The position numbers and the translations under genes are program-made. From UBA3064 sp023258775 (GTDB taxonomy: Bacteria > Pseudomonadota > Gammaproteobacteria > Burkholderiales > Burkholderiaceae_E), in contig JBIKXS010000014.1 in NCBI GenBank assembly GCA_044355655.1, forward strand, positions 13,002 to 77,001: a stretch of 64,000 bases of DNA, in the 5' to 3' direction. Below, in pieces: positions 36,596-45,528 of the stretch. Numbering within the stretch: position 1 is the stretch's first letter; each line of letters begins with the position of its first letter. The notes beneath the pieces are model-generated. The model did no database searches, was not told the origin of the DNA, and worked only from the letters and a program-made list of their open reading frames with translations.

Positions 36596-37738
36596 CTAAA
36601 CATAATCGCGCCTGATGCCCCATTTTGCTGCCAGCTTGCTTAGCAAATCTCTGTGGCGAAACCCGCGCCCACTCATCTTCGATTCAATATTATAATTATA
36701 TCGTTTAATCGCAGCGCTGACAATATCGGTCGCATAAATACCAGGCTTTCCCCATTCTGGTTCTGTAATGCGAATCTCAACATTTTCAAAAACAATAATG
36801 CTCCAGTCGGTCACTCGGCAGGGTATATCGCAGGCATTGAGGACTTGCGACACCGTCTCGGGCGAGTAAACAGCATGCCCGCCAAGATGGTACATCTCAT
36901 CCAAAAATCGCTCGCGAGCATCAAGATTTGGAAGAAACTGACGAAAGCGCCCGATGAGCTGAATATCAAAGTCACCGATGGTGTAAGCGCTCCCGCCTGG
37001 CGATCGATGGATGACTGCCGTTAAGACCTCAAGGGTCTTGTCAAAACGCCAAAGATCGTCGTCCGTCTTTACGTAGTCGGGGGTTGAATGCCTGTAGGGA
37101 TTGTGAGCAGCTTCGGTAAAGCGCCATGGTTCAAATCTTGAAGCGATGCCAAGTTCAAACAAAACCTGAGACAGTTCCCAAGACTGCCAAAGCCAGTCCC
37201 AACCCGGTAGTTGCGAATCTTCCACGGCAGCAGGTCCACGAGTCTCATCGAAGATTCCTCGCTTTCTAAGTGCGTGATAAACCTTTGCATCAATCGCCGC
37301 ATCGGGCGCAAAACGAACATCTTCGGTGCCATAGGTCTTGCAAAACCAGTCAACTGCAAGCACTGCATTGCTTAGATTCCTGTCAAGCTCCTCTAGCTGC
37401 TTGATACTGTGTGCGCTCCGGTACAGATATGGAATCTGGGGATTGGATTGTTCTGCTGAAAATCTGAACCAATGGATATCGTCAACACCAGCCTCGCTCA
37501 CTCGCCTGTTAAGTTCCTGCAAGAGTTCAGATTTTGTTCTATAACCAACACATATCTTAATGCCATAACGTTGATATTGTAGATAGTACTGGCCGGAATC
37601 TTCGCCGCTGAAAAGAATATCTGGAAATTGCCCACGAAACCCATCAAGCGCTGCTGAGCGAATCGCTGTCAGCCCAGGATCTTTGAGATCGATCCAATCA
37701 ATCAATTGCGATAACAATCCCTTAATCATGGGTAGCAT
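36596..37738 (-). CDS. protein of unknown function, 380 residues
   Basis: I do not recognise a family. The protein is soluble, rich in aromatic residues (for example GWDWLWQSWELSQ and VDDIHWFRFSAEQ), and has no signal peptide or membrane helix. The composition and charge pattern look like a real folded protein rather than a chance frame, and the frame is long and intact. The TPR gene lies upstream on the same strand with a 22-base gap, so it may be the last gene of a DUF2076-TPR-unknown unit. Confidence 0.75.
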   Translation of the reverse strand: MLPMIKGLLSQLIDWIDLKDPGLTAIRSAALDGFRGQFPDILFSGEDSGQYYLQYQRYGIKICVGYRTKSELLQELNRRVSEAGVDDIHWFRFSAEQSNPQIPYLYRSAHSIKQLEELDRNLSNAVLAVDWFCKTYGTEDVRFAPDAAIDAKVYHALRKRGIFDETRGPAAVEDSQLPGWDWLWQSWELSQVLFELGIASRFEPWRFTEAAHNPYRHSTPDYVKTDDDLWRFDKTLEVLTAVIHRSPGGSAYTIGDFDIQLIGRFRQFLPNLDARERFLDEMYHLGGHAVYSPETVSQVLNACDIPCRVTDWSIIVFENVEIRITEPEWGKPGIYATDIVSAAIKRYNYNIESKMSGRGFRHRDLLSKLAAKWGIRRDYV

Positions 37739-37760
37739 AAAAGGATGTATTCAACGAGAT

Positions 37761-38252
37761 CTATCGCCGCTTGAACGCTTCAATTTCCTTTTTAAGGTCG
37801 CGCAACTCCTCGCAACCGAAAAAGCATGCTTTGTTGAGGCGCTTGAGCATTTCTTCGGCCCCCGCCAAATCATTTTTCATGAGCAAGAGTTCCCCATAAT
37901 ATTCGAGCGCCCCACGATGATCGGCTTTGATCTTCAAGGCTTCTCGATAGTGGAACTCAGAACGCGCAATATCGGGAGGTTGCTGTTTACGATAAGCAAA
38001 ACCCATCAAATTATGCCAATCAGCATCGTTTGTTTGCTGGTTTGCCATCAAATCATCGAGAGCCCTTTTGATCTCACCCTTGGTAATCAACTCGGGCACC
38101 TGCTTTACCCAGGGCCGTGAGTCTTTGCTTGAGTCGGCACTGCTACTGTCTGCAGCGGCGATTGCTGCAGACGAGAAGACGCTGCATGCAAAAACGCATG
38201 CCATCAGGCTAGCCTGCCCTAAAAAGGACCGCTTTCGATTAGATCCAGTCAT
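37761..38252 (-). CDS. exported tetratricopeptide repeat protein
   Basis: The roughly 163-residue protein starts MTGSNRKRSFLGQASLMAC, with a hydrophobic signal segment ending near AAIAAADS. AAGGAGG lies a few bases before this ATG, and longer in-frame starts lack it. Residues about 85-135 contain TPR-like helices (WHNLMGFAYRKQQP, FHYREALKIKADHRGALEYYGELLL). It may act as an envelope scaffold. Its start overlaps the DUF2076 gene end by 14 bases. Confidence 0.8.
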   Translation of the reverse strand: MTGSNRKRSFLGQASLMACVFACSVFSSAAIAAADSSSADSSKDSRPWVKQVPELITKGEIKRALDDLMANQQTNDADWHNLMGFAYRKQQPPDIARSEFHYREALKIKADHRGALEYYGELLLMKNDLAGAEEMLKRLNKACFFGCEELRDLKKEIEAFKRR

Positions 38253-38817
38253 CGCCACCTCCTTCATCAAATGAACCATCGTCAAGCGAAAGCCCAGTTC
38301 CCCAGTCGCTTTGTGCCTGTTGCGTTGAGCCCGAATCAAGCCAGTTATTGCCTGCTGCAGCGCCTTCGCCGGCTACATCGGCTGGCTGAGAAAGCATGTG
38401 CTGCATGCCCTGCCAGAGCGCTTGCCCGATCATCACACCAGCTGCAGCACCAAGAAGACTACCCATCAATCCTTGAGACCACGAGCTTTGCGGCTGCGTC
38501 TGGCCAGCGAATTGAGCGGGCTGAGGCTTTTGAAGTGCTGGCTGCTGCCCCCGTTGATTGAGCGCTGGCTGCTGCCCCCACTGATTGGCGCCGGCTAGAC
38601 CATTTGCGTTGCCTTCAAGCTGGGTAATACGTCGCTGTGCGGCTTCAACTGCGATGCTTAGTGCCAGACAGCGCTGGGTGAGCAAATAGGCAGCATGCGG
38701 TTGCTTAGCAAAGGCTTGGTCGATAAGCGCTTGGGCCTGACTGTCAATCGTTGGTGGCGCGGTCTGAACAATGCCGTTGAGGAATCGAATCAGTTGCTGC
38801 GTTTCCTGCGTGTTCAT
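38239..38817 (-). CDS. DUF2076 family protein
   Basis: The 192-residue protein matches the DUF2076 layout. It has an N-terminal helical part (TQQLIRFLNGIVQTAPPTIDSQAQALIDQAF), a Q/P-rich middle with an internal repeat (NQWGQQPAL then NQRGQQPAL) and a glycine-rich hydrophobic helix (GLMGSLLGAAAGVMIGQALW). The tail is acidic and ends DDWI. The family is of unknown function. The internal repeat is also visible in DNA as a direct duplication around 38540-38585. Confidence 0.8.
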   Translation of the reverse strand: MNTQETQQLIRFLNGIVQTAPPTIDSQAQALIDQAFAKQPHAAYLLTQRCLALSIAVEAAQRRITQLEGNANGLAGANQWGQQPALNQRGQQPALQKPQPAQFAGQTQPQSSWSQGLMGSLLGAAAGVMIGQALWQGMQHMLSQPADVAGEGAAAGNNWLDSGSTQQAQSDWGTGLSLDDGSFDEGGGDDWI

Positions 38818-38956
38818 GCTTTAACTCCAAAAGTGATCAACATAGTGCCAAACTAATAACCGTATGATGAACAAGGTCCAGTACCCCGGGGGCTACGTCA
38901 AAGCGGCTGACATTCATGATCATTTACACTCGTGCAATCTCAAGGAGCTGAGTCTG

Positions 38957-39784
38957 ATGCAAATTCAAACCCTTGGCCCTGCGATTGGGGCCTTAGTGAG
39001 CGACATCAACCTGGGCCTTGCGCTTAAGCCCGAGGATCAAGCGCAACTTCATCAGGCCTTGATCGAGCATCATGTCCTTTTTTTTGAAGGTCAAGACATC
39101 ACGGCGCATCAGCAGCGTGACTTAGCCGCAGCCTTCGGTGAGCTTCACATCCATCCCGTATACCCGCAGCATCCGGAAGTCGCAGAGATTATCCTGCTCG
39201 ATACCTCGATGGACAACCCGCCCGATAATGATAATTGGCATACCGACGTAACCTTTATCGAAACACCGCCACTCGGTGCTATTTTGTCGGCGCAACATCT
39301 GCCAAGCTCAGGGGGCGATACCTTGTGGGCAAGCGGTATCGCAGCCTACGAAGCCTTATCTGCACCAATGCGTGCCATGCTTGATCCTTTAAGCGCAGAA
39401 CACGATTTCCTGCAGTCTTTCCCAGCCTGGCGTTTCGCTAGAACACCCGAGGAGCGTGTGCGTTGGGAAGCGGCCCGCGATAAACACCCGCCTGTTATCC
39501 ATCCGGTCGTCCGAACGCATCCTGTCAGCCGTCGCCGCGGACTCTTTGTCAATGAAGGCTTCACCACCCGGATTATTGAACTTCAGAAAAAAGAAAGTGA
39601 TGCGGTGCTTGCCTTTTTACGCGAACACTGTGCCAAACCTGAGTTCACCGTGCGCTGGCGCTGGAAGCGACACGATTTAGCCTTTTGGGACAACAGATTG
39701 ACCCAGCATTACGCAACCGCCGACTATCTGCCGCAACGTCGGATCATGCATCGAGCAACGATTTTGGGCGACAAACCCTTTTAA
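38957..39784 (+). CDS. TauD/TfdA family 2-oxoglutarate dioxygenase
   Basis: I choose the ATG at 38957, which has AAGGAG nine bases upstream and gives about 275 residues, the normal TauD length. An in-frame start at 38864 would add 31 unusual residues. The start MQIQTLGPAIGALVSDINL is typical. Iron ligands are His95 and Asp97 in NWHTDVTF plus the distal histidine in TQHYATADY. The C-terminal arginine is in RRIMHRATI. Relatives hydroxylate taurine, 2,4-D or similar acids to release sulfite or phenol. No sulfonate importer is nearby, so the substrate is open. Confidence 0.9.
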   Translation: MQIQTLGPAIGALVSDINLGLALKPEDQAQLHQALIEHHVLFFEGQDITAHQQRDLAAAFGELHIHPVYPQHPEVAEIILLDTSMDNPPDNDNWHTDVTFIETPPLGAILSAQHLPSSGGDTLWASGIAAYEALSAPMRAMLDPLSAEHDFLQSFPAWRFARTPEERVRWEAARDKHPPVIHPVVRTHPVSRRRGLFVNEGFTTRIIELQKKESDAVLAFLREHCAKPEFTVRWRWKRHDLAFWDNRLTQHYATADYLPQRRIMHRATILGDKPF

Positions 39785-39924
39785 TTCACCTCAGCAGGTT
39801 CGTGACAGCTGCAAAAACCAAGCAATTGGCTACTTTAGTTTTAGGCGTTTTAGGAAATTAGGGCTTTTACTTAGACGTTAAACAGGCTTAACAAAAGCAA
39901 GCTCGCACCTTGGAGGGAGCAAGC

Positions 39925-41022
39925 GTGGCAGAAGAGACCGAACAAAAGGTTGAGCGTCCAAAATCGCTCGCCGAGCAGATTAAAGAAGGGGCTAAATCGG
40001 CTGGCAAAGCCCCGATGAGCTACGATGACCTCGACGGCGCCTCGAAAGCTGCGGTGGTATTGCTATCGGTGGGCGCTGAGGTCGCTGCCGATGTGTTGCG
40101 TCAGGTCACGCCTATTGAGGTTCAGCGCATTTCAAGCAAGATGGCCATCGTGCGCGCCTTAAATCGAGACATGCTCTTGCAAGTGCTGCGTGATTTCAAA
40201 GAGGCCACAATCAGCAACGCGCAAGTTGCCTTTGACACCGACTCGTTCATGCAGAACATGCTTCAAAAGGCGCTTGGTTCTGAGGGAGCATCAGACTTAT
40301 TGGGCAAGCTCGAAGCAGCCATCGATATGTCGGGGCTTGACGCACTCAAGCGCCTTGACCCCGATGTTGCCTACGAAATACTGAAAAATGAACACCCTCA
40401 GGTTTTGGCGACCATTATTACTTTTTACGAACCGCCTCAAGCCTCTGCCCTGCTCAAGCTATTTCCTGCCGAAATTCGTAATGAAGTTGTCTTGCGGGTG
40501 GCCTTGCTCGAAAAGGTTCAACCGGCTGCACTCAAGGAACTCAACGAAACCATGATGAATGTGGGCGCACAGGACTCCAAACGCTCAAGTGTTGGCGGTG
40601 TTATTCCTACAGCAGAAATTCTCAACCTGCTCTCAGGTGGCATGGATCAGGAAGCGCTTGGTGTCATTCGTGAATACGATGTACCGCTTGCAGACGCAAT
40701 CCTTGAGAAAATGTTCACCTTTGAAGATCTCATCGAGCTTGAAGATAAATCAATCCAGACCCTGATGCTTGAGACCACCCAAGACGTTCTGGTGGTTGCC
40801 CTGAAAGGCGCGTCGCCAAAACTTCGAGAAAAAATCTTTAAAAATATGGCGAAACGCGCTGCAGATACCGTGCGCGAGGACCTCGCGGCACGAGGCCCAA
40901 CCAAGGTTGCCGATGTTGAAGACGCTCAAAAGCAAATCCTCAATGTCGGGCGTATGCTCCACGGCGAGGGCAGGATCATTATGGAGCGCAAGAAAGAGGG
41001 TGGCGACGCTGGTTTCCTGTAG
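39925..41022 (+). CDS. fliG: flagellar motor switch protein FliG
   Basis: The 365-residue protein has the three FliG domains. The N-terminal part is DLDGASKAAVVLLSVGAEVA, the middle domain carries LKNEHPQVLATII, and the C-terminal torque helix region is MFTFEDLIELEDKSIQTLM with REKIFKNMAKRAADTVREDL. FliG sits in the C-ring and interacts with MotA to generate torque and switching. The start is a GTG following GGAGGGAG; a TTG 15 bases earlier is in frame but lies within that site. No other flagellar gene is in the window, which is unusual because fliG normally lies in a fliEFGHIJ cluster. Confidence 0.93.
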   Translation: MAEETEQKVERPKSLAEQIKEGAKSAGKAPMSYDDLDGASKAAVVLLSVGAEVAADVLRQVTPIEVQRISSKMAIVRALNRDMLLQVLRDFKEATISNAQVAFDTDSFMQNMLQKALGSEGASDLLGKLEAAIDMSGLDALKRLDPDVAYEILKNEHPQVLATIITFYEPPQASALLKLFPAEIRNEVVLRVALLEKVQPAALKELNETMMNVGAQDSKRSSVGGVIPTAEILNLLSGGMDQEALGVIREYDVPLADAILEKMFTFEDLIELEDKSIQTLMLETTQDVLVVALKGASPKLREKIFKNMAKRAADTVREDLAARGPTKVADVEDAQKQILNVGRMLHGEGRIIMERKKEGGDAGFL

Positions 41023-41109
41023 CGCGAACTAATTTCGTTCTAAGCGCGGAGGTGCTGGCGTCTTTGCTAGCATGCGGGTTGTCTGTTCTTTACTTAAGGC
41101 ATTACCGTC

Positions 41110-42084
41110 ATGAATTTAATCACCAAAATACTTGCGCTACTGATCGCATGTGCGGGCGGTTTTTTGTTTTCCGCGCCTGCACAGGCACAAAGCTATCCGA
41201 GCAAACCCATCCGACTTATTGTTCCATTCCCAACCGGCGGGCTGATCGATTCGATGGCAAGGTTGATTGCACCTGGACTTTCGAAGGAACTCGGTCAGGC
41301 CATCATTGTCGAAAACAAGCCAGGCGTAGGTGGGGGGCTTGGCGCAGCAGAACTCGCAAAAGCCCCTCCTGACGGCCATACGCTCTTAATGGCCTCACCG
41401 CCGCTCACAATAAGTCCAGCGATCTATAAATCACTACCTTATAAACCCTCGGACATTCAAGCGGTCGCGCTAATTGGTCAGTTACCAAATGTTTTGATTG
41501 TCAATCCTGAGTCCGGTATCAATAGCTTAGCGGACCTTATTGCGCGAGCTAAGGCCAAGCCTGGCGCACTGAATTACGCATCTAACGGTAACGGCACCTC
41601 GATTCACCTCAGTGCTGAATTGCTAAAGCAACAAGCAGGCGTTCAAGTGATCCATGTACCCTACCGCGGAACGGCCCTTGCCAACGTTGCCTTAATGTCT
41701 AAAGAGGTCGATTTCATGTTCGATAATCTGCCGCCTGTACTTGGCCATATTCAATCGGGCAAGCTCAAGGCGCTCGCAGTCACGACCGCGAAACGAAACC
41801 CCGCGCTTCCCCAGGTCCCGACGATGCAGGAAATCGGCTATCCTAAATTCGAAGTGTCTGCATGGTTTGGCCTTGCGCTTAGTCGCGGCACATCCCCCGA
41901 AATTCTCGAAAAACTGCAAGACGCGCTCAAACGGGTCATCGGGCAGCAAGAGGTGTCACAGGCGATGACCGCCCGTGGGGTGAGCATCGAATGGATGAAT
42001 GCGCAGCAGATGAGTCAGTTTATGAAGACCGAATCCGAACTTTGGCAAAACCTCGCAAACTCCGCGCAGATTAAGCTGGACTAA
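41110..42084 (+). CDS. Bug family periplasmic substrate-binding receptor
   Basis: The 324-residue protein has a signal peptide (MNLITKILALLIACAGGFL, cleavage after PAQAQ). Textbook Bug motifs follow: YPSKPIRLIVPFPTGGLID, VENKPGVGGGLGA, APPDGHTLLM, IHVPYRGTALANV and LPQVPTMQEIGYPKFE. It stands between fliG and metY on the same strand. It is not clearly in an operon with either (87 and 95 bases). Confidence 0.94.
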   Translation: MNLITKILALLIACAGGFLFSAPAQAQSYPSKPIRLIVPFPTGGLIDSMARLIAPGLSKELGQAIIVENKPGVGGGLGAAELAKAPPDGHTLLMASPPLTISPAIYKSLPYKPSDIQAVALIGQLPNVLIVNPESGINSLADLIARAKAKPGALNYASNGNGTSIHLSAELLKQQAGVQVIHVPYRGTALANVALMSKEVDFMFDNLPPVLGHIQSGKLKALAVTTAKRNPALPQVPTMQEIGYPKFEVSAWFGLALSRGTSPEILEKLQDALKRVIGQQEVSQAMTARGVSIEWMNAQQMSQFMKTESELWQNLANSAQIKLD

Positions 42085-42179
42085 AGAGAAGCAAGCCTAG
42101 TCTGGGTCTGCGCAATGAGCCAAGGCTAGGATTGAACGGTGTTGGTTAATCGTCCAATTTGAATCAAAGGGAGATCTAC

Positions 42180-43463
42180 ATGGCCGATACATGGAAATTT
42201 GAAACACAGGCTGTTCATGCCGGATACAGCCCTGATCCAACGACCAAGTCGATGGCTGTACCAATTTATCAAACGGTTGCCTACGCCTTCGACAGCGCGC
42301 AACACGGCGCCGATTTGTTTGACCTAAAGGTAGCTGGGAATATTTACACGCGCATCATGAACCCGACTCAGAGCGTGTTGGAAGCCAGAGTGGCGGCCCT
42401 CGAGGGTGGCATCGCAGGCTTAGCCTTAGCTTCTGGCCAAGCAGCGATCACCTACGCGATTCAAACGATTGCCGAAGCTGGAGACAATATCGTCTCAGCG
42501 AGTGCGCTCTACGGTGGTACCTACAACCTTTTTGCTCATACCTTGCCCCAATACGGTATTGATGTGAGATTTGCTGATGCACGAGACCCTGAAAGCTTTG
42601 CAAAGCATATCGATCAAAAAACAAAAGCAATCTATGTTGAAACTATCGGTAACCCACTTGGCAACGTTACTGATATTGCATCAATATCGGCAGTAGCGCA
42701 CGCCTCAGGCATTCCTTTAATCGTGGATAACACCGTGCCGAGTCCATACTTGTGCCGCCCCTTTGAACACGGTGCCGACATTGTCGTTCACTCCCTAACC
42801 AAGTATATCGGCGGCCAGGGCAATAGCATCGGCGGCATGATTGTTGATTCAGGCAAATTTCCATGGGCTGAGCACAAGGCCCGTTTCAGACGTTTGAACG
42901 AACCTGATGTGAGCTATCACGGTGTCGTTTACACCGAAGCGTTGGGCGCTGCAGCCTACATTGGACGAGCCCGCGTTGTGCCCTTAAGAAATATGGGCGC
43001 TGCGATTTCGCCGCTTAATGCATGGCTTATCCTTCAAGGACTTGAAACATTAGCGCTGAGAATGGATCGAATTTGCGAAAATACATTGGCGGTCGCAAAA
43101 TTTTTGCAACAACAGCCTCAAGTCGAATGGGTCGACTATGCCGGGCTTCCTGACCATATTGACCACGACTTAACGGTTCGCATGATGAAGGGCAAGGCTT
43201 CGGGACTGCTTACCTTCGGTGTCAAGGGTGGCCGTGCTGCTGGTGAGCGCTTCTTGGATTCACTTGAATTATTCACCCGCCTGGTCAACATCGGTGATAC
43301 AAAGTCACTGGCTACTCATCCAGCATCAACCACCCATCGTCAGCTCTCGGCGGATGAATTGGTCAAAGCCGGCGTCAGGGAAGAGACCATTCGCTTATGT
43401 GTGGGTATCGAACATATCGATGATTTGATCGCTGACCTCAGCAAGGCCCTCAGGGCAGCTTAA
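42180..43463 (+). CDS. metY: O-acetylhomoserine aminocarboxypropyltransferase / sulfhydrylase
   Basis: The 427-residue PLP enzyme has the Cys/Met metabolism family pattern: ETQAVHAGYSPDPTTKSMAVPIYQT, the SALYGGTYNLF loop, Asp183 in LIVDNT and the Schiff-base Lys208 in VVHSLTKYIGGQGNSIGG. Its length and the long C-terminal part fit MetY, which makes homocysteine from O-acetylhomoserine and sulfide, rather than the shorter MetB/MetZ. AAAGGGAG precedes the ATG at 42180. No metX is next to it. Confidence 0.9.
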   Translation: MADTWKFETQAVHAGYSPDPTTKSMAVPIYQTVAYAFDSAQHGADLFDLKVAGNIYTRIMNPTQSVLEARVAALEGGIAGLALASGQAAITYAIQTIAEAGDNIVSASALYGGTYNLFAHTLPQYGIDVRFADARDPESFAKHIDQKTKAIYVETIGNPLGNVTDIASISAVAHASGIPLIVDNTVPSPYLCRPFEHGADIVVHSLTKYIGGQGNSIGGMIVDSGKFPWAEHKARFRRLNEPDVSYHGVVYTEALGAAAYIGRARVVPLRNMGAAISPLNAWLILQGLETLALRMDRICENTLAVAKFLQQQPQVEWVDYAGLPDHIDHDLTVRMMKGKASGLLTFGVKGGRAAGERFLDSLELFTRLVNIGDTKSLATHPASTTHRQLSADELVKAGVREETIRLCVGIEHIDDLIADLSKALRAA

Positions 43464-43499
43464 TCAATACTTAATCGTTTGCAGTAGCAATCGGCGGGG

Positions 43500-43599
43500 C
43501 TTGTTTCATATCGCTGGGGATTGTTTCATATCGCTGGGGATTGTTTCATATCGGTGGGACTTGTTTCATATCGGTCGGGCTTGTTTGATCGTTGCCTGG
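43500..43599. repeat. 20-bp direct tandem repeat downstream of metY
   Basis: Four copies of (C/A)TTGTTTCATATCG(C/G)TGGG(G/A) run at 43500-43519, 43520-43539, 43540-43559 and 43560-43579. A decayed fifth lies at 43580-43599. They are head to tail without spacers. They occupy the 323-base gap between metY and the convergent NIPSNAP gene, which otherwise holds only the hexamer run near 43741. Confidence 0.88.
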
Positions 43600-43740
43600 C
43601 ACTTGCTTGCGCACCTGCGCTGGCAAGGAGAAGCAAGTCAGATTGATGCCGCGGTGACGAAGGAAGCCGACTCGCAACCTGGCGGATTCGTCGTCGCATG
43701 ACTCGCAACATAGTTGCTGCGAATCATGCCCGTCTTGACT

Positions 43741-43762
43741 GCTTTTGCTTTTGCTTTTGCTT
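43741..43762. repeat. hexanucleotide simple repeat (GCTTTT)3
   Basis: GCTTTT is repeated three times and followed by GCTT just after the stop side of the NIPSNAP gene. It is a simple-sequence tract with no coding role that I can see. Confidence 0.6.
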
Positions 43763-43786
43763 GAGCTATGAGCTATGCGCCCAGCG

Positions 43787-44401
43787 TCAGGCGATACCTT
43801 GTAAAACGCGTGCTTGCAACAGCGTTCCAAGGGAACCGGCTTTCGAAGCAACTGCCTGAAATGCCGGCGCCATAGCAAACTCATCCATGACCTCGCCGAG
43901 TTCATTCAAGCCGTCAACTGCGTAGGTAATGATCAAGTGGTCCATTTCGGGTGCAAATACCGGGACTGCAGCGGTCATGCCTGTGTTTGGTCCAATTGCC
44001 GCTTTTGCCTCAGGAAGTAGCTCAATGGCAGCCGGTAACTTATCCCGGCTAACTCGATAGGCGCGTTGGACAAGCACTGGCTTTGCTGAAGGTTCGCCGA
44101 AAATATAACGGTATACGTAGGGTCCATGCATCTCTGCTGCAGGATGCTCGGCCTGTTCAGCTCTTAAGCTTACGAGCTCAGCATCGCCGCCGAAGGATTG
44201 AAAGGCGCCAATGCCGTGTTTGAAATCGTTATAGCGCGCAAATACTTCGATCTGGCCAGCGTCAGCGCCCATGATGACCTTAAGCGCCCTAGCCTGAGCA
44301 CCGAGGCGATTCATTGCAGCAACATGTCTTCGCGAACGGTCGAGAACAGTCGCTTCCTTTCCGAGATGCGGAATAAGGATACGTCGTGAAATAACAAACA
44401 T
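43787..44401 (-). CDS. NIPSNAP family protein
   Basis: The 204-residue protein shows two related ferredoxin-like halves. The first is ISRRILIPHLGKEATVLDRSR with GQIEVFARYNDFKHGIGAFQSF. The second is LVQRAYRVSRDKLPAAIELL with HLIITYAVDGLNELGEVMDE. Two tandem halves with strand-helix-strand patterns suit NIPSNAP/dimeric alpha-beta barrel proteins. Biochemical function in bacteria is generally unknown. No signal peptide is seen. The assignment rests on pattern and is moderate. Confidence 0.6.
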   Translation of the reverse strand: MFVISRRILIPHLGKEATVLDRSRRHVAAMNRLGAQARALKVIMGADAGQIEVFARYNDFKHGIGAFQSFGGDAELVSLRAEQAEHPAAEMHGPYVYRYIFGEPSAKPVLVQRAYRVSRDKLPAAIELLPEAKAAIGPNTGMTAAVPVFAPEMDHLIITYAVDGLNELGEVMDEFAMAPAFQAVASKAGSLGTLLQARVLQGIA

Positions 44402-44588
44402 GACTCCTCCTGATCAAAAATTATTTAAAGTCGCGGCAAAACTTTGGGGTTTAGGCTCTTCTACACCGCGAGCACAATTTTTAACATGCGATTGCGAACG
44501 ATAAGCGCACAAGGTACCAATGCTTACAATTTTGTCATCAATCGATCGATACCCGCTCGGGAGCCTTAAGGCCTGCATCAGGACAAAT

Positions 44589-44627
44589 GCCGAGAATGTA
44601 GGCCGAGAATGCAGGCCGATGATGTTG
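44589..44627. repeat. 13-bp direct repeat upstream of DMT gene
   Basis: GCCGAGAATGTAG, GCCGAGAATGCAG and the diverged GCCGATGATGTTG follow one another directly before the DMT exporter gene. They lie in the 246-base gap between divergent genes and might be regulatory. No symmetry is seen. Confidence 0.5.
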
Positions 44628-44647
44628 GTCGTGATCGAGACCAAGAC

Positions 44648-45511
44648 ATGAAATCTGACTTACTTGCCCTTTCAGCAATCCTCATGTGGAGCACGCTTGC
44701 CAGCCTGGGTCTATGGCTCTCTCACATACCGCCCTTCCTGCTGACTGGCCTTTCGCTGCTGGTTGGAAGCCTGATCGCCATCCCTCTGGCTCGAGGCGAT
44801 ATACGAGCGATCATCGCGCCGATTAAATTGCTGGCCATTGGTATTTTCGGACTTTTTGGTTATCACCTGTTGATCTTTCTGGCCTTGCGAAGCGCACCCG
44901 CGGTAGAGGCCAATCTACTCAACTATTTGTGGCCCTTGGCGATCGTGGTCCTTGCCCCATTCTTCAACCCGCGACTTCGGTTGAGTCAACGCCACCTGCT
45001 TGCAGCGATCGTCGGTTTTTGCGGTGCTGCAATTGCCATCCTTGGAAGGCAAGCTGAAGATGGCGTCGCACTCTCTGGAGGCTGGCAGCTGGGTTATCTT
45101 TATGCAATCGGCGCAGCGTTGATTTGGGCAAGCTACTCGCTTTGGACAAGTCAACTAAGCTTCAGAACGATACAAATCGGTAGCTTTTCAGCGCTTTCAG
45201 CTGTACTTTCACTTGCGCTACACTTTTTTACGGAAGCCCCAACGCAAATTAAACTGATCGATGCGGGATTGATCGTGGTCCTGGGCTTAGGGCCCTTGGG
45301 CGCTGCATTCTATTGTTGGGATGCCGCACTTAAGCTCGGCGACCCCAGGAGAATTGGTATCCTCGCCTTCCTCACACCATTGCTTTCCACAATCCTGCTG
45401 CTTGTAACGAGCGATCTTTCGATGGGCTGGCATATTGGTCTGGCAGCCGCCATGATCATCGGATCAGCAATCTTTGGAACGAAGCAAACAACACAGGGGT
45501 ACCGCTCATAA
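44648..45511 (+). CDS. DMT superfamily transporter (EamA domain)
   Basis: The 287-residue protein has about ten membrane helices in two EamA halves: ALSAILMWSTLASLGLWL at the start and the second half from about residue 140 (YAIGAALIWASYSLWTSQL). A final segment includes GDPRRIGILAFLTPLLSTILLL. Relatives such as YddG export amino acids or metabolites. The start MKSDLLALSAILMW is in frame with a longer opening at 44609; I prefer it because it begins at the first helix, though its ribosome site is weak. Confidence 0.88.
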   Translation: MKSDLLALSAILMWSTLASLGLWLSHIPPFLLTGLSLLVGSLIAIPLARGDIRAIIAPIKLLAIGIFGLFGYHLLIFLALRSAPAVEANLLNYLWPLAIVVLAPFFNPRLRLSQRHLLAAIVGFCGAAIAILGRQAEDGVALSGGWQLGYLYAIGAALIWASYSLWTSQLSFRTIQIGSFSALSAVLSLALHFFTEAPTQIKLIDAGLIVVLGLGPLGAAFYCWDAALKLGDPRRIGILAFLTPLLSTILLLVTSDLSMGWHIGLAAAMIIGSAIFGTKQTTQGYRS

Positions 45512-45528
45512 GCGCTGTGCGATAAATC

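Noticed and set aside
43500..43599. Tandem repeats as a CRISPR array
   Set aside because: The units are directly adjacent without spacers and no cas gene is nearby.
43546..43905. Minus-strand frame with SKSKSKS and repeated TSPTDMKQ-like segments
   Set aside because: The apparent peptide repeats come from the 20-bp and GCTTTT DNA repeats. The frame overlaps the end of the NIPSNAP gene and has no ribosome-binding site.
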